From Epiperipatus broadwayi (taxonomy: Eukaryota > Onychophora > Udeonychophora > Euonychophora > Peripatidae): a DNA stretch of 64,000 bases. Position numbers and translations under genes: made by a program. Shown one piece after another: positions 50,921 through 62,038 of the stretch (position 1 is the stretch's first letter; each line of letters opens with the position of its first letter). The stretch spans positions 8,365,244 through 8,429,243 of the forward strand of contig JAQFVV010012418.1 in NCBI GenBank assembly GCA_028023455.1. The letters are read 5' to 3'. The notes under the pieces were generated by a model. The model searched no databases and had not been told where the DNA came from. It saw nothing but the letters and a program-made list of their open reading frames with translations.

Positions 50921-51095
50921 TCATTCTGTCAGTGATATCTCTTCCAATGCATACATGTCAATTATCCACAGATCCTGTGTGCTCATATTCTGAGCTGAGA
51001 AAAACTGGATTGCTATCGTGAAAATTGTGATGATGATGCCACAGGCTAAAATATTCATAGGTTGTCTTTCATAGAAGAAAGTAGCACCCAGACTG
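50921..51095 (-). other. orphan minus-strand ORF or terminal exon, membrane-like
   Basis: On the minus strand, after a plausible acceptor (TTAATCTGCAG at about 51096), an open frame of about 57 codons runs to TGA at 50921. It encodes LGATFFYERQ, then a hydrophobic stretch (NILACGIIITIFTIAIQFF) of transmembrane length, then STQDLWIIDMYALEEISLTE. Its base and codon composition is much less AT-rich than the surrounding intron. There is no upstream ATG in frame. It could be the last exon of a gene antisense to GOLGA4, a processed-pseudogene scrap, or a transposon remnant. I do not recognise the family. No canonical AATAAA was noted just after the stop. Confidence 0.35.
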
Positions 51096-53518
51096 CAGAT
51101 TAACAAAGTTTAAACCTGAACACATTCAAATAAAACTTTATGAATAAATGTTTAATAAAACATTCTGAGATAGGATTTGGTATATGATGACCAGGAAATA
51201 TAATCAGATGCTTTATATAAAGATTTTTGTAGAAAATATATTTGATCATTATTATCAAAATCTGATTTTAATCAAAGATCAATTTTTTTTTTAGTACCCT
51301 GTCGACATATTATACTTGAATAATTCATATATATTATAATGGTGATTTTCGACTATATTCACATCTGTTTTACTCTAATATGGTCATATGCCACCAGATT
51401 AGAGAAATCTGTAGCTTTTGTAATTAGTTACACACTTGGCTGTCGACCTGAATAATATATTATTCAATAATACAATTCAATATAATATACAGTAACATTA
51501 CTAATTTCTTATCTATTCTTTAGGATACTTTAATTTCCAATATCCAACATATACAATATAAATGTCCACACTCTAGCTCAGCATTGATATCTTCAGCATA
51601 GGGCTTAATCAATAATCAAGCAATTACCCTTAATATTGATTGTGTCTCTACTTCAACCCACAATACTCTCTCAAAATTATAAAAGAAATGGCAAGGTATA
51701 ATTAAATATCTTTATTAAATTAAGTTATGATTACACCATTCCATTTTACATACCAATACCAATTTGTTTAACTCTTATGTAGTATTGATTTCATGATCTA
51801 TATTGAAACTTTATCATTGAATTATTCTTGTCCTGATATTATCTCTTATACACATCTCTGGATGCTCATGTATATATCACATGTCCTTAATTGATTTAAT
51901 ATTTAATGAAACTTATTGAAAGTATATACTATATTTATCTGATAAAATTAATTTAAATTAGAATTAGCTTTTAGTTTAAACTATGATTAGCTTTTTTATT
52001 TAAGCTAGATTTATAATGTCTATCAAATATAACTCTTAATGGTAATGAATATATATATATATTTTTTTAACAGGGTTTATTTTTCAGCAAGCAATTGGGC
52101 AATACAAGATTGTAATTTCGATAACCACTTCCTTTAGAATAATCACTTAACTTTTCCTTTGAATCACAATTTATGACAAATAAAACAAAGATACTTATAA
52201 ATATATAGAACTAACAAAAGCTATTATCACTCTTACAATCTAAAAATGAACTTAATAGTTTACCAGTAAAGAATTTATAATTCCCAAATCATATTAATTT
52301 AATGACAATAAAATAACTATTTACATTTGATATATGCATGAACAATAATTAAAATCTTAATTTTTTTTTCTTTCATTTGAAAGTTCTAAAGAATAATAAA
52401 AATATATTTACAGTCTTAGCTGAGTAAATTAATTTAAAACACATGTTAAAAAATGGAAGAGCTCTTTTTTTTTTTAAATTAATCTTTAAATAGGTTTCTT
52501 ATTAATACTTTACTTTTCATTTCTTTTTCCCTCTGTTTGGAAAATAAGACAAATGAAAAGTAGTATTCAATTGCAATTATTGGAAGCCAGCATTTAGAGA
52601 TTTAACACAACAGATTTCTCTTCTAGATTAATAATCCATGTTTTTTTGGCTTTTGTTTAACAATCACTGTTTGACATAATGAAGTCACATTTTCTCATCT
52701 GGAACCCTTTCTAAAATCGATAAAGAGAGGGAGAGAGCAACTTTTTTGCTTCTTTATATTAATATTCTTAACTTAGACTATTTTTATAAGTGAATAAAAC
52801 AAAACATTATAGTTTCACTATTCTGCAAAAATGATCATTGTATTCTTCAGCAGCTAGTATATGAAAGAGACAGAAATATATATATATATATTTTACTTGG
52901 TTTTTTAGAATCCTGACCAATCAAATTGAGTTATTAAATTTTACATTAATTACAGTTACATACAAAAAAAAATTTCCAAACTTCTAATGTTTTTTTTATT
53001 ATAATCAACCATCTCGAAATTTCATTGTTATATTCAATGTCAGTAGATAAAAATTTCTTTGAGTTGTTTATTGCATTCCAATTTTAATTAAAATAATAGC
53101 ATTCTTGTTTAATTATAGACTTTAACTCAAATTATTTTTGATTCCTTTTTAAACATATTATTTGTTAAACATAATATTTATTAAATGTATTATTAAACTT
53201 CTTTTTAATAATGGAAGTCCACTTAATCTGTTTTCCTGACAAACTCACTTCAGCTCTTTTACTCTTACAAGCAATCTTATATTCTGCTAAGTTTGATCTT
53301 TTGCTTCCATTACTATTCTAGCCTTACAAACCATCTATCAAACTTTTTATTCATCATTTCATTACGCATTAAAACAAGTGCCATGAAATATTCCATTTCA
53401 TATCTGAACCATTTAATCCATAAATAAAAATCCTCTAATTACTGCCTTTGGTTATTTATATAATTACATGTACTTTTTTTTTACATCTCTATTACTTACG
53501 TCTTTCATTCTCATGTTA

Positions 53519-53875
53519 TTATTTCTTATTAGATTTAGGACTTCTGGTATTGTAGGATTCCTTAATGTCATTTTTACTATCTACTGCAAAGCTATTGTTC
53601 ATATATTGCTTTGTAATCTTAAATGGTTCATTGTAAAGTGAGAAGTTTTGATTCTTGAAACAGTGCACTTGGATCTTTAGGATCTGATGTAACTTCCTTC
53701 CAACTGCTATTATTTGTCTCACTTTTATATTATCAAGTTGTGATCCCAAACTGAAAAACATGTAAATGGATAGGACAGCACAGGATAGAAATTTATTAAA
53801 CATTATCATCTGGCATCTACTATTAATTACTAAACCTTGCGCTAAGTGGCATAGAGATGGTGAAAAAATATACAT
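53519..53875 (-). other. 118-codon minus-strand ORF, unknown
   Basis: An uninterrupted ATG-to-stop frame, long for DNA this AT-rich. It has a hydrophobic stretch near residues 28-45 (FLSCAVLSIYMFFSLG), then a basic, Q/K-rich tail ending SPKSNKK. No domain is recognised. The adjoining minus-strand sequence at 53200-53330 also gives a protein-like scrap in another frame, so a decayed element is possible. A chance ORF is equally possible. Confidence 0.2.
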
Positions 53876-56671
53876 TTTAAATAAATTAAAACTTTTAAAA
53901 TATGATAATTTGAGCTAAAATATAAAACTATTATGAATCTTTACAATATAATTTTATTTATAGATGAAATATTATTAATTGTTTTCTTTTATAAAGAAAG
54001 TCAATTGGTTAGAAACTTCATGAAAATTCATCATCTAATATCTGTTAAATTTGTCAGTCATTATTTAACTGCCTACAAATGAGTCACCAATGATTGTTTT
54101 AGGTTGAAATAAGTTTGCATAACATATGATATTTAGTTCTGTTGAAATGTCATTATGATACTTTATTTTAAATATAATTGTATATTATTAAAAAACTATA
54201 AGAATATATTGCTATTACAAGAATCAAATGCATGCAAGAATTTTTTTCAAAAGGAAAAGAAAATTCCAAATAACTACCCATTTATTATACAGAAAATTCA
54301 AAAATATTTTTTTGTGAGTTTTAAAAAAAAGATAGTATTTATCAGCAACAAAATATTTTGTTTTTTTATTGTTTTGTTTTTTTATTCATTTCATGAATAA
54401 ATAAAAAACATAAATATCTAAATAGTGAATATTGGAAAAATGCCATTTATGTTTTCATCACTTGTTAATTTTGATTTGAAATACAATTTATCTTAAAATT
54501 ATTTATTTTTTAATAATAAGATTTGAAATTTATTATTTTTATTCTGTGCATTAAATGCAATTCAAAATTATTAGATTATTTTTTTAAAGTTTAATTAAAT
54601 AATGTTTTATAATCAACATAATGAATATTATGAACATGGATAGAAATAAAATAAAATAAACATTCTGTGTAGGTCAAGCAGCAATACATAAAAGAAATTA
54701 AGGTTTATATTAAAATAAAATGAATTTTGAAAATAAATTACACATCTAAGTTATTAACAAATGGTTGTTGATACTATTAATTTGCTACAAATTATAATAA
54801 TTTACATCTTAATTTACACTAAGTTTAGAATTTCAAAGCAAATATTAAATTCATTTGTAGTATCACATGTTATTCACATTTTATTGTTTTTATGTTTATT
54901 AAGTAATAAAAAATTATTTAAAATATAATGTCTATGTATATATAAATCCAACATATTTGGAAATTAAATTTCTTATTAATCAGGTCATTGCATCTCTTTT
55001 AAGCTTAAATTTATCTAGGTTTGTTTATAAATATTATTCCCAATTAATTTAGGAATTGATGTATTTACCTAATTTAATATATGATATAATTTTATAATAT
55101 ATGTATAATATTTTGAATATTTAGCTAATCAAGCAATAGACTGATAATTTAATTCCTTTTATACTTATTATCATTGGAATTAATAATCATGTACAGATAA
55201 GTAACATATTAATTACATGTATAATTAGTACTTAAAAACCATCTTACTACTTATTTATTTTATATTAATTTGGTATATACAATTAATTAATAGTAATCAA
55301 TTTAAATTTTTAACGAATAAAAACATTTATAAATTTAAAATATTTATGTTAACCTATTTCTTAATATTAATAATAATTTTGGTTATTTATTTATTTATTT
55401 AATTAATGAGGTTAACTGTAATAATTTGGTGGTGTTCCCTTGCAGGCATTTACTTTTCAAAAGTATTTTATTGATTAATCAAAAATTTACATTATGTTTT
55501 TTTGATATAACATTTAAATCATAGTATATTAAGTTTGTTTATAGAAGTTACAAATAATTAGAAAAAAAAATGCATTTCTTAAAAAAAAAAAAATCTATTA
55601 TATTTCTGCCATTTTAGAAGTATTTGTAGCATATTAGTGGCTCATATTCTGCCTCATTTCTTTTTATCACTTTCGCTAATTAAGTTTAATTTGCTGAAGA
55701 AAATTCTTAGGTTATTGTACATAAATATGCATCTTGTGCACCATAACACATAAAGTATGAATTTGCTTGACTGATATTGTCAAACAAAACCCTTTGCATA
55801 GGTATTAAACAGGGATGCAACATTAATATTTGAGCTGTAAAATAGCTTGGGAATTATTGCCAAATGTTATTAAAGCATGGACATTCAAAAAATAAGTGAA
55901 TCTGGTTTTCTTTATCTTTATGACATAATCAGCTTCGATATTCAATATTTATACATTGACTTTTAAATGTGAAGAAATGCTATGTAGGTAAGGATTCCAA
56001 GTTTAGTTTGAAGAAATCAAAGAATTTTGGTCCAAGTGACCAAAACCTCAATTTTCTAATAAGTTCCCAGTTATTTAAATTTAGCATTGTCTTTTATATA
56101 AACATTCCAGTATTTGAATTTGTTCAAAAGTAGACAATAGGAGAAATTCAGAATGGAAAGCAATAATTGAGAATAGTCTGTCCATGGAAGCGATTTTAAT
56201 CAAAGTAACAAGGTGAGATTATATTTTTAAACAAGAAGAGATTATGTTAAAAGTTTTTTCCCCTAAATTTTGAATATATTAATATTTTGGAGAATTAAGC
56301 TATTTTGAGTGAATGGACATTGTAGATGCTTGAGAGAGATGGATTCCAACAGTTTTCCCCAAAGAAATTTTCTGACATAGGATAAGTATTGGCAGAAAAT
56401 TAATCAATGATACTTTCAAATAGAATTTTATTATTTATATCTATTATTGTGATATAATAATGATTTAAATTTTAATTATAAATATACAGAGTTTTATAAT
56501 TATAATAATTTGATTTTATGCTGAAAATTATATATTTTTATTTTTTAAAATATATATATATATTTATATTTTAGATTTCAATTATTTTAATTAATTAAAT
56601 TTATTTAAGGATACTGAAAAATTATCTTGATCGAAATAATTGTAATATTTGTTTCTATTTTTGTATTTTAG

Positions 56672-56806
56672 AATAAGCGGTTAGAAGTTTTACTAAACAA
56701 ATGTAAAGAAACAATTAAAAATAATAAAGAAAGGAGTGCCCAATTACATAGTGAAAATGAACAGTTAAAAAAAGAATTAGAATTAACAAAAATTGAATCG
56801 TCTAAG
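56672..56806 (+). CDS. GOLGA4: GOLGA4 internal exon, 45 codons
   Basis: The acceptor is TTTTGTATTTTAG and the donor TCTAAG|GTTTGT. At 135 bp it is again phase 0 on both sides. The product begins NKRLEVLLNKCKETIKNNKE and goes on with SAQLHSENEQLKKELEL, a continuous heptad-type coiled coil. Human golgin-245 has, in the equivalent place, a block reading ENLLKRCKETIQSHKEQ followed by LLTSEKEALQEQL. The shared LL-KCKETI core, with the cysteine, is a distinctive signature and the strongest single argument for this identification. The next exons must lie beyond 64000 or were not recognised between 56807 and 64000. Confidence 0.88.
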
Positions 56807-57415
56807 GTTTGTATACTGTTATACAGTTTTTGTCTGTTTATTGGAAATTTTTTGATTATTATTATAAATAAGTTAGCCTTTTTTTTTTTTTTGGCCATTT
56901 TATGTATTTTATTCAATTGGTTTGCTTTGAAAGATATTATGCCAAGTAAATAATTACTTTATGTTTCATTGTTTTTTTTTTGTTTGTTTTTTTGTGAATT
57001 TCATCAAATCTTTGTTCAAAAAAAAAAAAAGCATTAATAAAAAAATGAATTGATAATCAATAAAAATGAATTGGTAATCAATAAAATGTCATAAACAGTG
57101 TTGCTAAGATTAGAGAAAATTATAACATCAAAGAAATAAAGGAACTTTATTTAAATATGAAATTGACTGTGAAGCACTGATTTGATAAATATAATTTGAT
57201 AAAATTGATACAGCAATATTTTCTGGATTATATGGTGGATATAGAACTTATCATCATACTTATGATTGTGCAAAGTAATTGAAATTACAAACATTCAAGA
57301 TTGATAACTGCTAGTAGATGATGCAAATAAAGACAGCTTACATTAGTTAACATTAAAAATAAATGGATCAATATTAAAGCCTTGTAATTTGGATTAAATC
57401 AGAAAGTTAGTTCAT
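56807..57415. other. GOLGA4: AT-rich intron start, no gene
   Basis: The first 600 bases after the 45-codon exon hold poly-T/poly-A runs and a short direct repeat (ATGAATTG(A/G)TAATCAATAAAA, twice near 57045-57075). Nothing else is seen before the LTR element. Confidence 0.5.
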
Positions 57416-57420
57416 GCTTA

Positions 57421-57621
57421 TGTAATGTCACCACCATTGCTAATCAAGTTGAATAATTAAGAACATGCGAACATGTAGCCAACAGAAGAGTTTAGTTGTT
57501 AAATTTTCTTAGAGTGTAACTAATAGTTATACATTATTTTTTTTGTATTAAGTTGTTAATAAACCCAGTTTTGCTTACCAAATCTGTTGGAGAATTGATT
57601 TAAATTGATGCATACATATCA
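57421..57621 (+). repeat. 5' LTR
   Basis: Starts TGTAATGTCACCACC and ends CATACATATCA (TG...CA). It contains TTAATAAAC, a possible polyadenylation signal, at about 57557. Compared with the 3' LTR there are many single differences and the 3' copy is 17 bp longer, partly through an extra GAACTTAAAAATGTGC-like stretch, so the insertion is old. Confidence 0.93.
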
Positions 57622-57640
57622 AATTGGCACAGTTTGACAA
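57622..57640 (+). promoter_or_regulatory. candidate primer-binding site
   Basis: TGGCACAGTTTGAC starts three bases after the LTR. The TGG start, complementary to the CCA end of a tRNA, is as expected; I do not assign the tRNA. Confidence 0.5.
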
Positions 57641-57649
57641 GATCTCCGA

Positions 57650-58315
57650 AGAACAGTTTGGAACGAAAATTAGCCGCCATAATACAACTACGAATAGGAG
57701 AATTCGATATTGAAAATTCCAATAAATGACTGTTATACGTAAAACTAGTAAAACACTTTTTGATAAACCAGTGTTAAGGAAAACAACTCCTATGTTTCGC
57801 AGGGATCAAGGTTTTAGAAATAGCTACTTTATGTGAACCTGTTGAACCAGAAACCTTACAATACGATGACGTAGTCAAAAGATTGACTTCAGAGTTCTGC
57901 CCCCTACCATCAAAACATATCGCTAGATTACACTTTTGTTTACAACATCAGACAAAAAATGAAACCTTAAAGGAATGTGATTCACCCTGTGTGAATTAGC
58001 AAAAGATTGTGTTTATGGTAAATATTTAGAAGAAGCACCCCTAGAACAGTTGTTACTTAAAATTATACGACACTAAATTTCGTGAACAATTACTTGCAGA
58101 TTCAAATATTAACATATAAAGAGGCCATTAAAAAAGGAATGGCTCATGAGCTAGTAATTAAGCAGGCAAAAGAATATATGAATAATGCATCACATCGTAT
58201 CCTTTTCCGTCCAATTCAGAAAACTAATGAGCTAGATGAGGATTGTAGCTATAACCATGTATGTCTCTGCTGTGTAAAGACCAGACATTTTGAATGCAAA
58301 CTGTATGAAAAATGA
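57650..58315 (+). pseudogene. gag (capsid and degenerate zinc knuckle)
   Basis: Pieces in shifting frames match the gag of Ty3/gypsy elements: LCEPVEPETLQYDDVVKRL, then FCPLPSKHIARLHF, and a KFREQLLAD block at 58075-58105, all characteristic of the capsid helices. The last open piece, 58082-58315, ends with CLCCVKTRHFEC, a degenerate CCHC zinc knuckle whose final cysteine is two residues early. Stops and frameshifts between the blocks prevent translation. Confidence 0.78.
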
Positions 58316-58419
58316 GGACCCCTAGCGAGAAACTTTGAAAAAAAACCCAACTCAGAAAGTCAATCCCACGAGACTTACGAGATCAAAACACTGAAAAATT
58401 CAGAATCAGAATTTAAACA

Positions 58420-58560
58420 AACAATATACATCGAAGGAAAATGTAAAATGGAAATAGATAGCGGCCATGGGGTTTCACTTATATCTTTAAAGGATTGGAA
58501 GTCTATTATTAAAGATAACAGGTCTCAAGAAAAAATTGTGAATACCAAAGTTTGTGCAAG
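58420..58560 (+). pseudogene. aspartic protease fragment
   Basis: The frame reads YIEGKCKMEIDSGHGVSLIS followed by LKDW. DSG is the catalytic motif, and VSLIS after it is standard. The usual residue after DSG is A or S; here it is H. It lies between the zinc knuckle and RT, as in a normal gag-pol. Confidence 0.75.
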
Positions 58561-58689
58561 AGACATAAATAGAAAAACAGACTAAGTCATCGAAAAGGTT
58601 ATGGCAAAAGTCAAGTTAACTCAAACAAAGGAGTTCTACCATTATACATTGTCATAAAAAGATAAAAAACCCTAATAGGCAGAATCTGG

Positions 58690-59450
58690 TTCTAACCTTT
58701 GGGAATTACGATTAATATAATAAAGAAAATCGAAGATTCAGACTGGGCTATACCAATTGTAGTTGTCAACAAACCAGATGGCACAGTATGTACTTGCAGA
58801 GATTATAGAGGAATAATAAATAAAAATATCTGGAAGAGCGCATACCCAGTTTCTAATTCAAGAGAGGTTCTAACCTTTTTAGAGAAGGCCTCACACTTTG
58901 CAAAATGCCTCCATTCCACATTTTGCCAAATACCAGGAAACGAAGAAACTTCGAGGAATGTTAACCATAACCACAAATCTAGGATTATTCAAATATAATC
59001 GACTTTCTTTTGAAATAACTGTAGCTCCAAACATCTTTCAAGCAAAGATGAATATCTTAGTTAAGGGTCTAATAGGAGTCATTCCATATTATGACGACAT
59101 CCTCATCACTGCAATCTCAGAAGTCCTCAGGGATAGAGTCACCTAAGTGTGTCAAAGATTAGAAGAATTTAGAGCAACTCTTAATAGTAACAAATGTGTA
59201 TGGAATACATAGAAACTAAAATTTCTAAGCCACATAATATCCAAACAAGGAAAATTTCCAGCATCGGAAAAAACAAAAACGTACATAATGCTTCCAGACC
59301 AACAAATGTCAAGGAACTACAAGCATTTTTGGACATTAATAATTTTAATATTATTTTGACTCTTTAAGGGGAAGGCACATGTGGACTGACCATTTTTCCA
59401 CTTTTTGAAGAAGAATCCAAGTCTGGAAGTAGACATCAGAACATGAAGGT
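58690..59450 (+). pseudogene. reverse transcriptase (broken)
   Basis: 58699-58998 encodes DSDWAIPIVVVNKPDGTV, then CTCRDYRGIINK, the finger motifs. An overlapping frame, 58898-59146, takes over with the palm: LTITTNLGLFKYNRLSFEIT, then IPYYDDILIT, the catalytic YxDD box with tyrosine in the variable place. The catalytic block normally before QAY (FSKLDLSQAY) has decayed to FAKCLHS. The thumb follows in pieces to about 59450 (KFLSHIISKQGKFPASEKT). The frame change near 58900 and the stop at 59144 inactivate it. Confidence 0.85.
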
Positions 59451-59474
59451 GCCTTCAAAAAGATAAAATCTCTC

Positions 59475-59695
59475 TTGACATCTGAGAAACTTTTGGTATA
59501 TTATAACCACGAAACTGAGTTATGTCTGATGACAGACGCATCAGAGTATGGAGTAGTCATGGTGCTAAGCCACCTCACCTCAAGCGGCGAGAAGCTGATA
59601 GCCTGCGCTTCAAGGACCTTATCTAGTGCTGAGAGAAACTACAGCCAGATAAATAAGGAGGCAGTGGTTTATGGAATAAAGAAGTTCCACTAGAA
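59475..59695 (+). pseudogene. RNase H, 5' part, cut by transposon
   Basis: Encodes LLVYYNHETELCLMTDASEY (first catalytic D), then ASRTLSSAERNYSQINKEAV (catalytic E) and VYGIKKFH. At this point the hAT element interrupts the domain; the remainder follows at 60576. LSSAERNYSQIxKEA is a typical Ty3/gypsy signature. Confidence 0.88.
59688..59695. repeat. 8-bp target duplication, left (CACTAGAA)
   Basis: Identical to 60568-60575 on the other side of the transposon. Confidence 0.93.
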
Positions 59696-60567
59696 CAGGG
59701 ATGCCCAACCCGTAGCTCGCGAGTCACATGTGGCTCGCGTAACTGTTTAATGTGGCTCGAATTGCACTCTTCAAAAAAATTGATAAAATATTTTATGTTC
59801 CTTGATGGCTCATGCACACACTAAAAAATAAACATTTTTACAATACAAACAATAACGATATGCAGTGTCAGGTTTCACATTAAATAAAATATATTTTTCC
59901 TGTAATTGTAATTTATATGTATGTTACCAAATTTTTAATAAATAAAATGTATTTACATTTTTTTTTCTTTTTAACATATTACACCATTTTTTTTTTTTTG
60001 CTGTACACGTTTGGTTTGGTGCTATATATATATTGTGTTTAGTGCTCTTGTATATATTGTTGTTTTTATCGAGAAAGATCCTTGTAGACGTTTGGTTTGG
60101 TGCTGTATATATATTGTGTTTAGTGCTGAAAATAGTTTTTATCGAGATAAATCCATGTACACGTATATATTTTGCTGTATATATCGATGTTTAGTGCTGT
60201 AAACAGTTGTTTTTATCCGTGTACACGTATATATTTTGCTGTATATATATATATATTGATGTTTAGTGCTGTAAATAGTTGTTTTTATCGAGGTAAATTC
60301 GTGTACACATATATATTTTGCTGTATATATTGATGTTTTCATCGAGAAAGATCCGTGTACACGTTATTTTGGCCACATTAGAAACGGCGGATTGATACCA
60401 ATGTGAATAGGCCGTCCCCCCCCCACCTATCTCCCTACATTGCAGGTTTAGTACCCAAGTACCATGTTTATAAATGTAATATGAAAAATGTAATATATAA
60501 TTGTGGCTCCCCAAATTTTTTTAAATTCTCAACTGGCTCGCGTCAAGTTAAAGGTTGGGCACCACTG
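59696..60567 (+). mobile_element. non-autonomous hAT-type transposon, copy 2 (872 bp)
   Basis: Same family as 3853-4730, in the opposite orientation on the chromosome. It starts CAGGGATGCCCAACC and ends GGTTGGGCACCACTG, with CACTAGAA duplicated exactly on both sides. Compared by eye with copy 1 over the 290 bases at the CAGGGATG end I noted a single clear substitution (near 4616 in copy 1). The 83-codon ORF (here 60514-60263, minus strand) has an identical translation. The same GTGTACACG tandem array fills the middle. No transposase is present. It inserted into an already integrated LTR element and cut its RNase H domain. Confidence 0.93.
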
Positions 60568-60575
60568 CACTAGAA
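60568..60575. repeat. 8-bp target duplication, right (CACTAGAA)
   Basis: Second copy of the target site, following the terminal CACTG. Confidence 0.93.
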
Positions 60576-60790
60576 CATATATGGGTGAAATTGGCCATAA
60601 CTACAGACCACAAACTTTTGTTGGAAATATTTACGAAAGTAAACCCTATCCCAGACCACCTGAGTCCACGATTGATACGCTAGATCTCAATACTCTCAAT
60701 TTATGACTATGATTTAAACTTCAGGAGTGGAAAGTTGATCCAATGTGCTGTCTAGACTGCCTGATATTTCAGAAAGAATGAGGCTTACCA
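60576..60790 (+). pseudogene. RNase H, 3' part, after the insertion
   Basis: Across frames one reads YIWGKLAITTDHKLLLEIF, with the catalytic D of TDHK, then IPDHLSPRL, SIYDYDLNFRSGK and LPDIS. These are the closing blocks of the same RNase H (TDHKPL, RLQRW.L.L..YDY, LSRLP). The order proves that 59475-59695 and this stretch were one domain before the hAT insertion. Confidence 0.8.
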
Positions 60791-60959
60791 AGAGCAAAAC
60801 AGTGAACAGTAGGAATGTATCAGATTGGGCTAACAATGAGGCGGCTTGCTAAGTTCTGAAAAGCTGGATCAGGTAGGGTTGGTCTAACAAGGAACCAGAT
60901 AACCTACCAATTTTTGGAATGCCCGTATGCAATTGTCGATCTGCAGGGGATATATTCTT

Positions 60960-61640
60960 ATCGGCGATAGAGTAAGTAAGATCTCCACAAGGCCAAAAAC
61001 ATGTTCTAGAACTACTTCATAGTGGCCATCTAGAATAGTGCATGCCAAAGCATTAGCCAGAAGTTACATTTGGTTGCCAAAGCTAACAGCTGACTGAACA
61101 GGAATGAATATAGCTGGTGGCCACCAGCTACAAGGGCCTTGGAACACATCCACCTTAATCACGTCAGTCCTTTTATGAGACATTTTTCTAGTATTAGTCT
61201 ATGCCTACTCACACTGGATTGAGTATAGAATTGTTAAAAATACTGGGACAGATGAAATGATCAAACAATTGATCTCAATATTTGCAATACAATGATACCC
61301 AGAGACTAGTATCAGATAATGTTTCTGGTTTTGTTTTGGCTAAGTTCAAAAATTTCCTGATGCATAGAGGCATCAGACACTTTCATACACCACCATACCA
61401 CCCAGAAAGTAACGGCCTGGCCGAAAATGCAGTGAACCAACTTAAAAAATGCACTAAGAAAGCAAAAACCTGCGAGGATGTTAGAAGCTTTAAAATAGAT
61501 ACTTTTACAACAACATTCTATTCTGACCACTGCTAGTGGAAAGACTGCTGAATTGTTCCTGAAACGAAAACTACCGATCAACCTAATCTTATTGCTTCCT
61601 GAATCAACAAGAAAAACTATTTATAGGAAGTCGGAGAAGT
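60960..61640 (+). pseudogene. integrase (broken, first catalytic D lost)
   Basis: The zinc-binding start shows LLHSGHLE near 61010. The core then reads FLVLVYAYSHWIEY at about 61185: elements of this type normally have FLVxVDAYSKW, so the first catalytic aspartate is replaced by tyrosine at codon 61200-61202. The rest is in better order at 61282-61536: VSDNVSGFV (second D), IRHFHTPPYHPESNGLAENA (the catalytic E in GLAE). TAELFLKRKL and LLLPES follow to about 61610. Besides the D-to-Y change there are frameshifts, so it is inactive. Confidence 0.85.
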
Positions 61641-62020
61641 TTTTAGTAGGTGAGATGTGGTAGAGACTGCCTACGACAGATTTGGATAAAGTGCGAAGTG
61701 ATTGGCATAATTTTCAAAAATATAGCTTCGGTGCAAACAGAAGATAATATGGACAGGAGACATTTTAACTATATCCACCATCGCTACCAATCCAAACTGG
61801 CAAGGTAGATATACAGTTCGAATCAGCAAGAGTGAACTTACAGAAGCAAAATCTGGTAACTCAGAGCCAAGTCCAGACCACCAGATACCAAAATCCCAGG
61901 AAAAGGTTTCAGCAGAAGACCCAGAATTAGTACAACCAGGATTGTCAAGTACAGCAGCAGTAGACAAAACAGTATAGACACCTAGGGTGAGATAAGAGAC
62001 TTTGTGAGATAGCTGTCTTT

Positions 62021-62038
62021 CTGTTCTGGGTGGAGGAG
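62021..62038 (+). promoter_or_regulatory. polypurine tract
   Basis: GGGTGGAGGAG ends directly before the TG of the 3' LTR, as needed to prime plus-strand DNA synthesis. Confidence 0.8.

Larger units (their letters stand above)
49532..56671 (+). other. GOLGA4: GOLGA4 intron, about 7.1 kb
   Basis: It runs from GTATAA to TTTGTATTTTAG. It is AT-rich, with TA and poly-T runs and two minus-strand ORFs of uncertain status (50921 and 53519). No large transposon was recognised in it. Confidence 0.75.

Noticed and set aside
61671-61967. Minus-strand 98-codon ORF near the end of the LTR element
   Set aside because: Shadow of the region between integrase and the 3' LTR; no motif.
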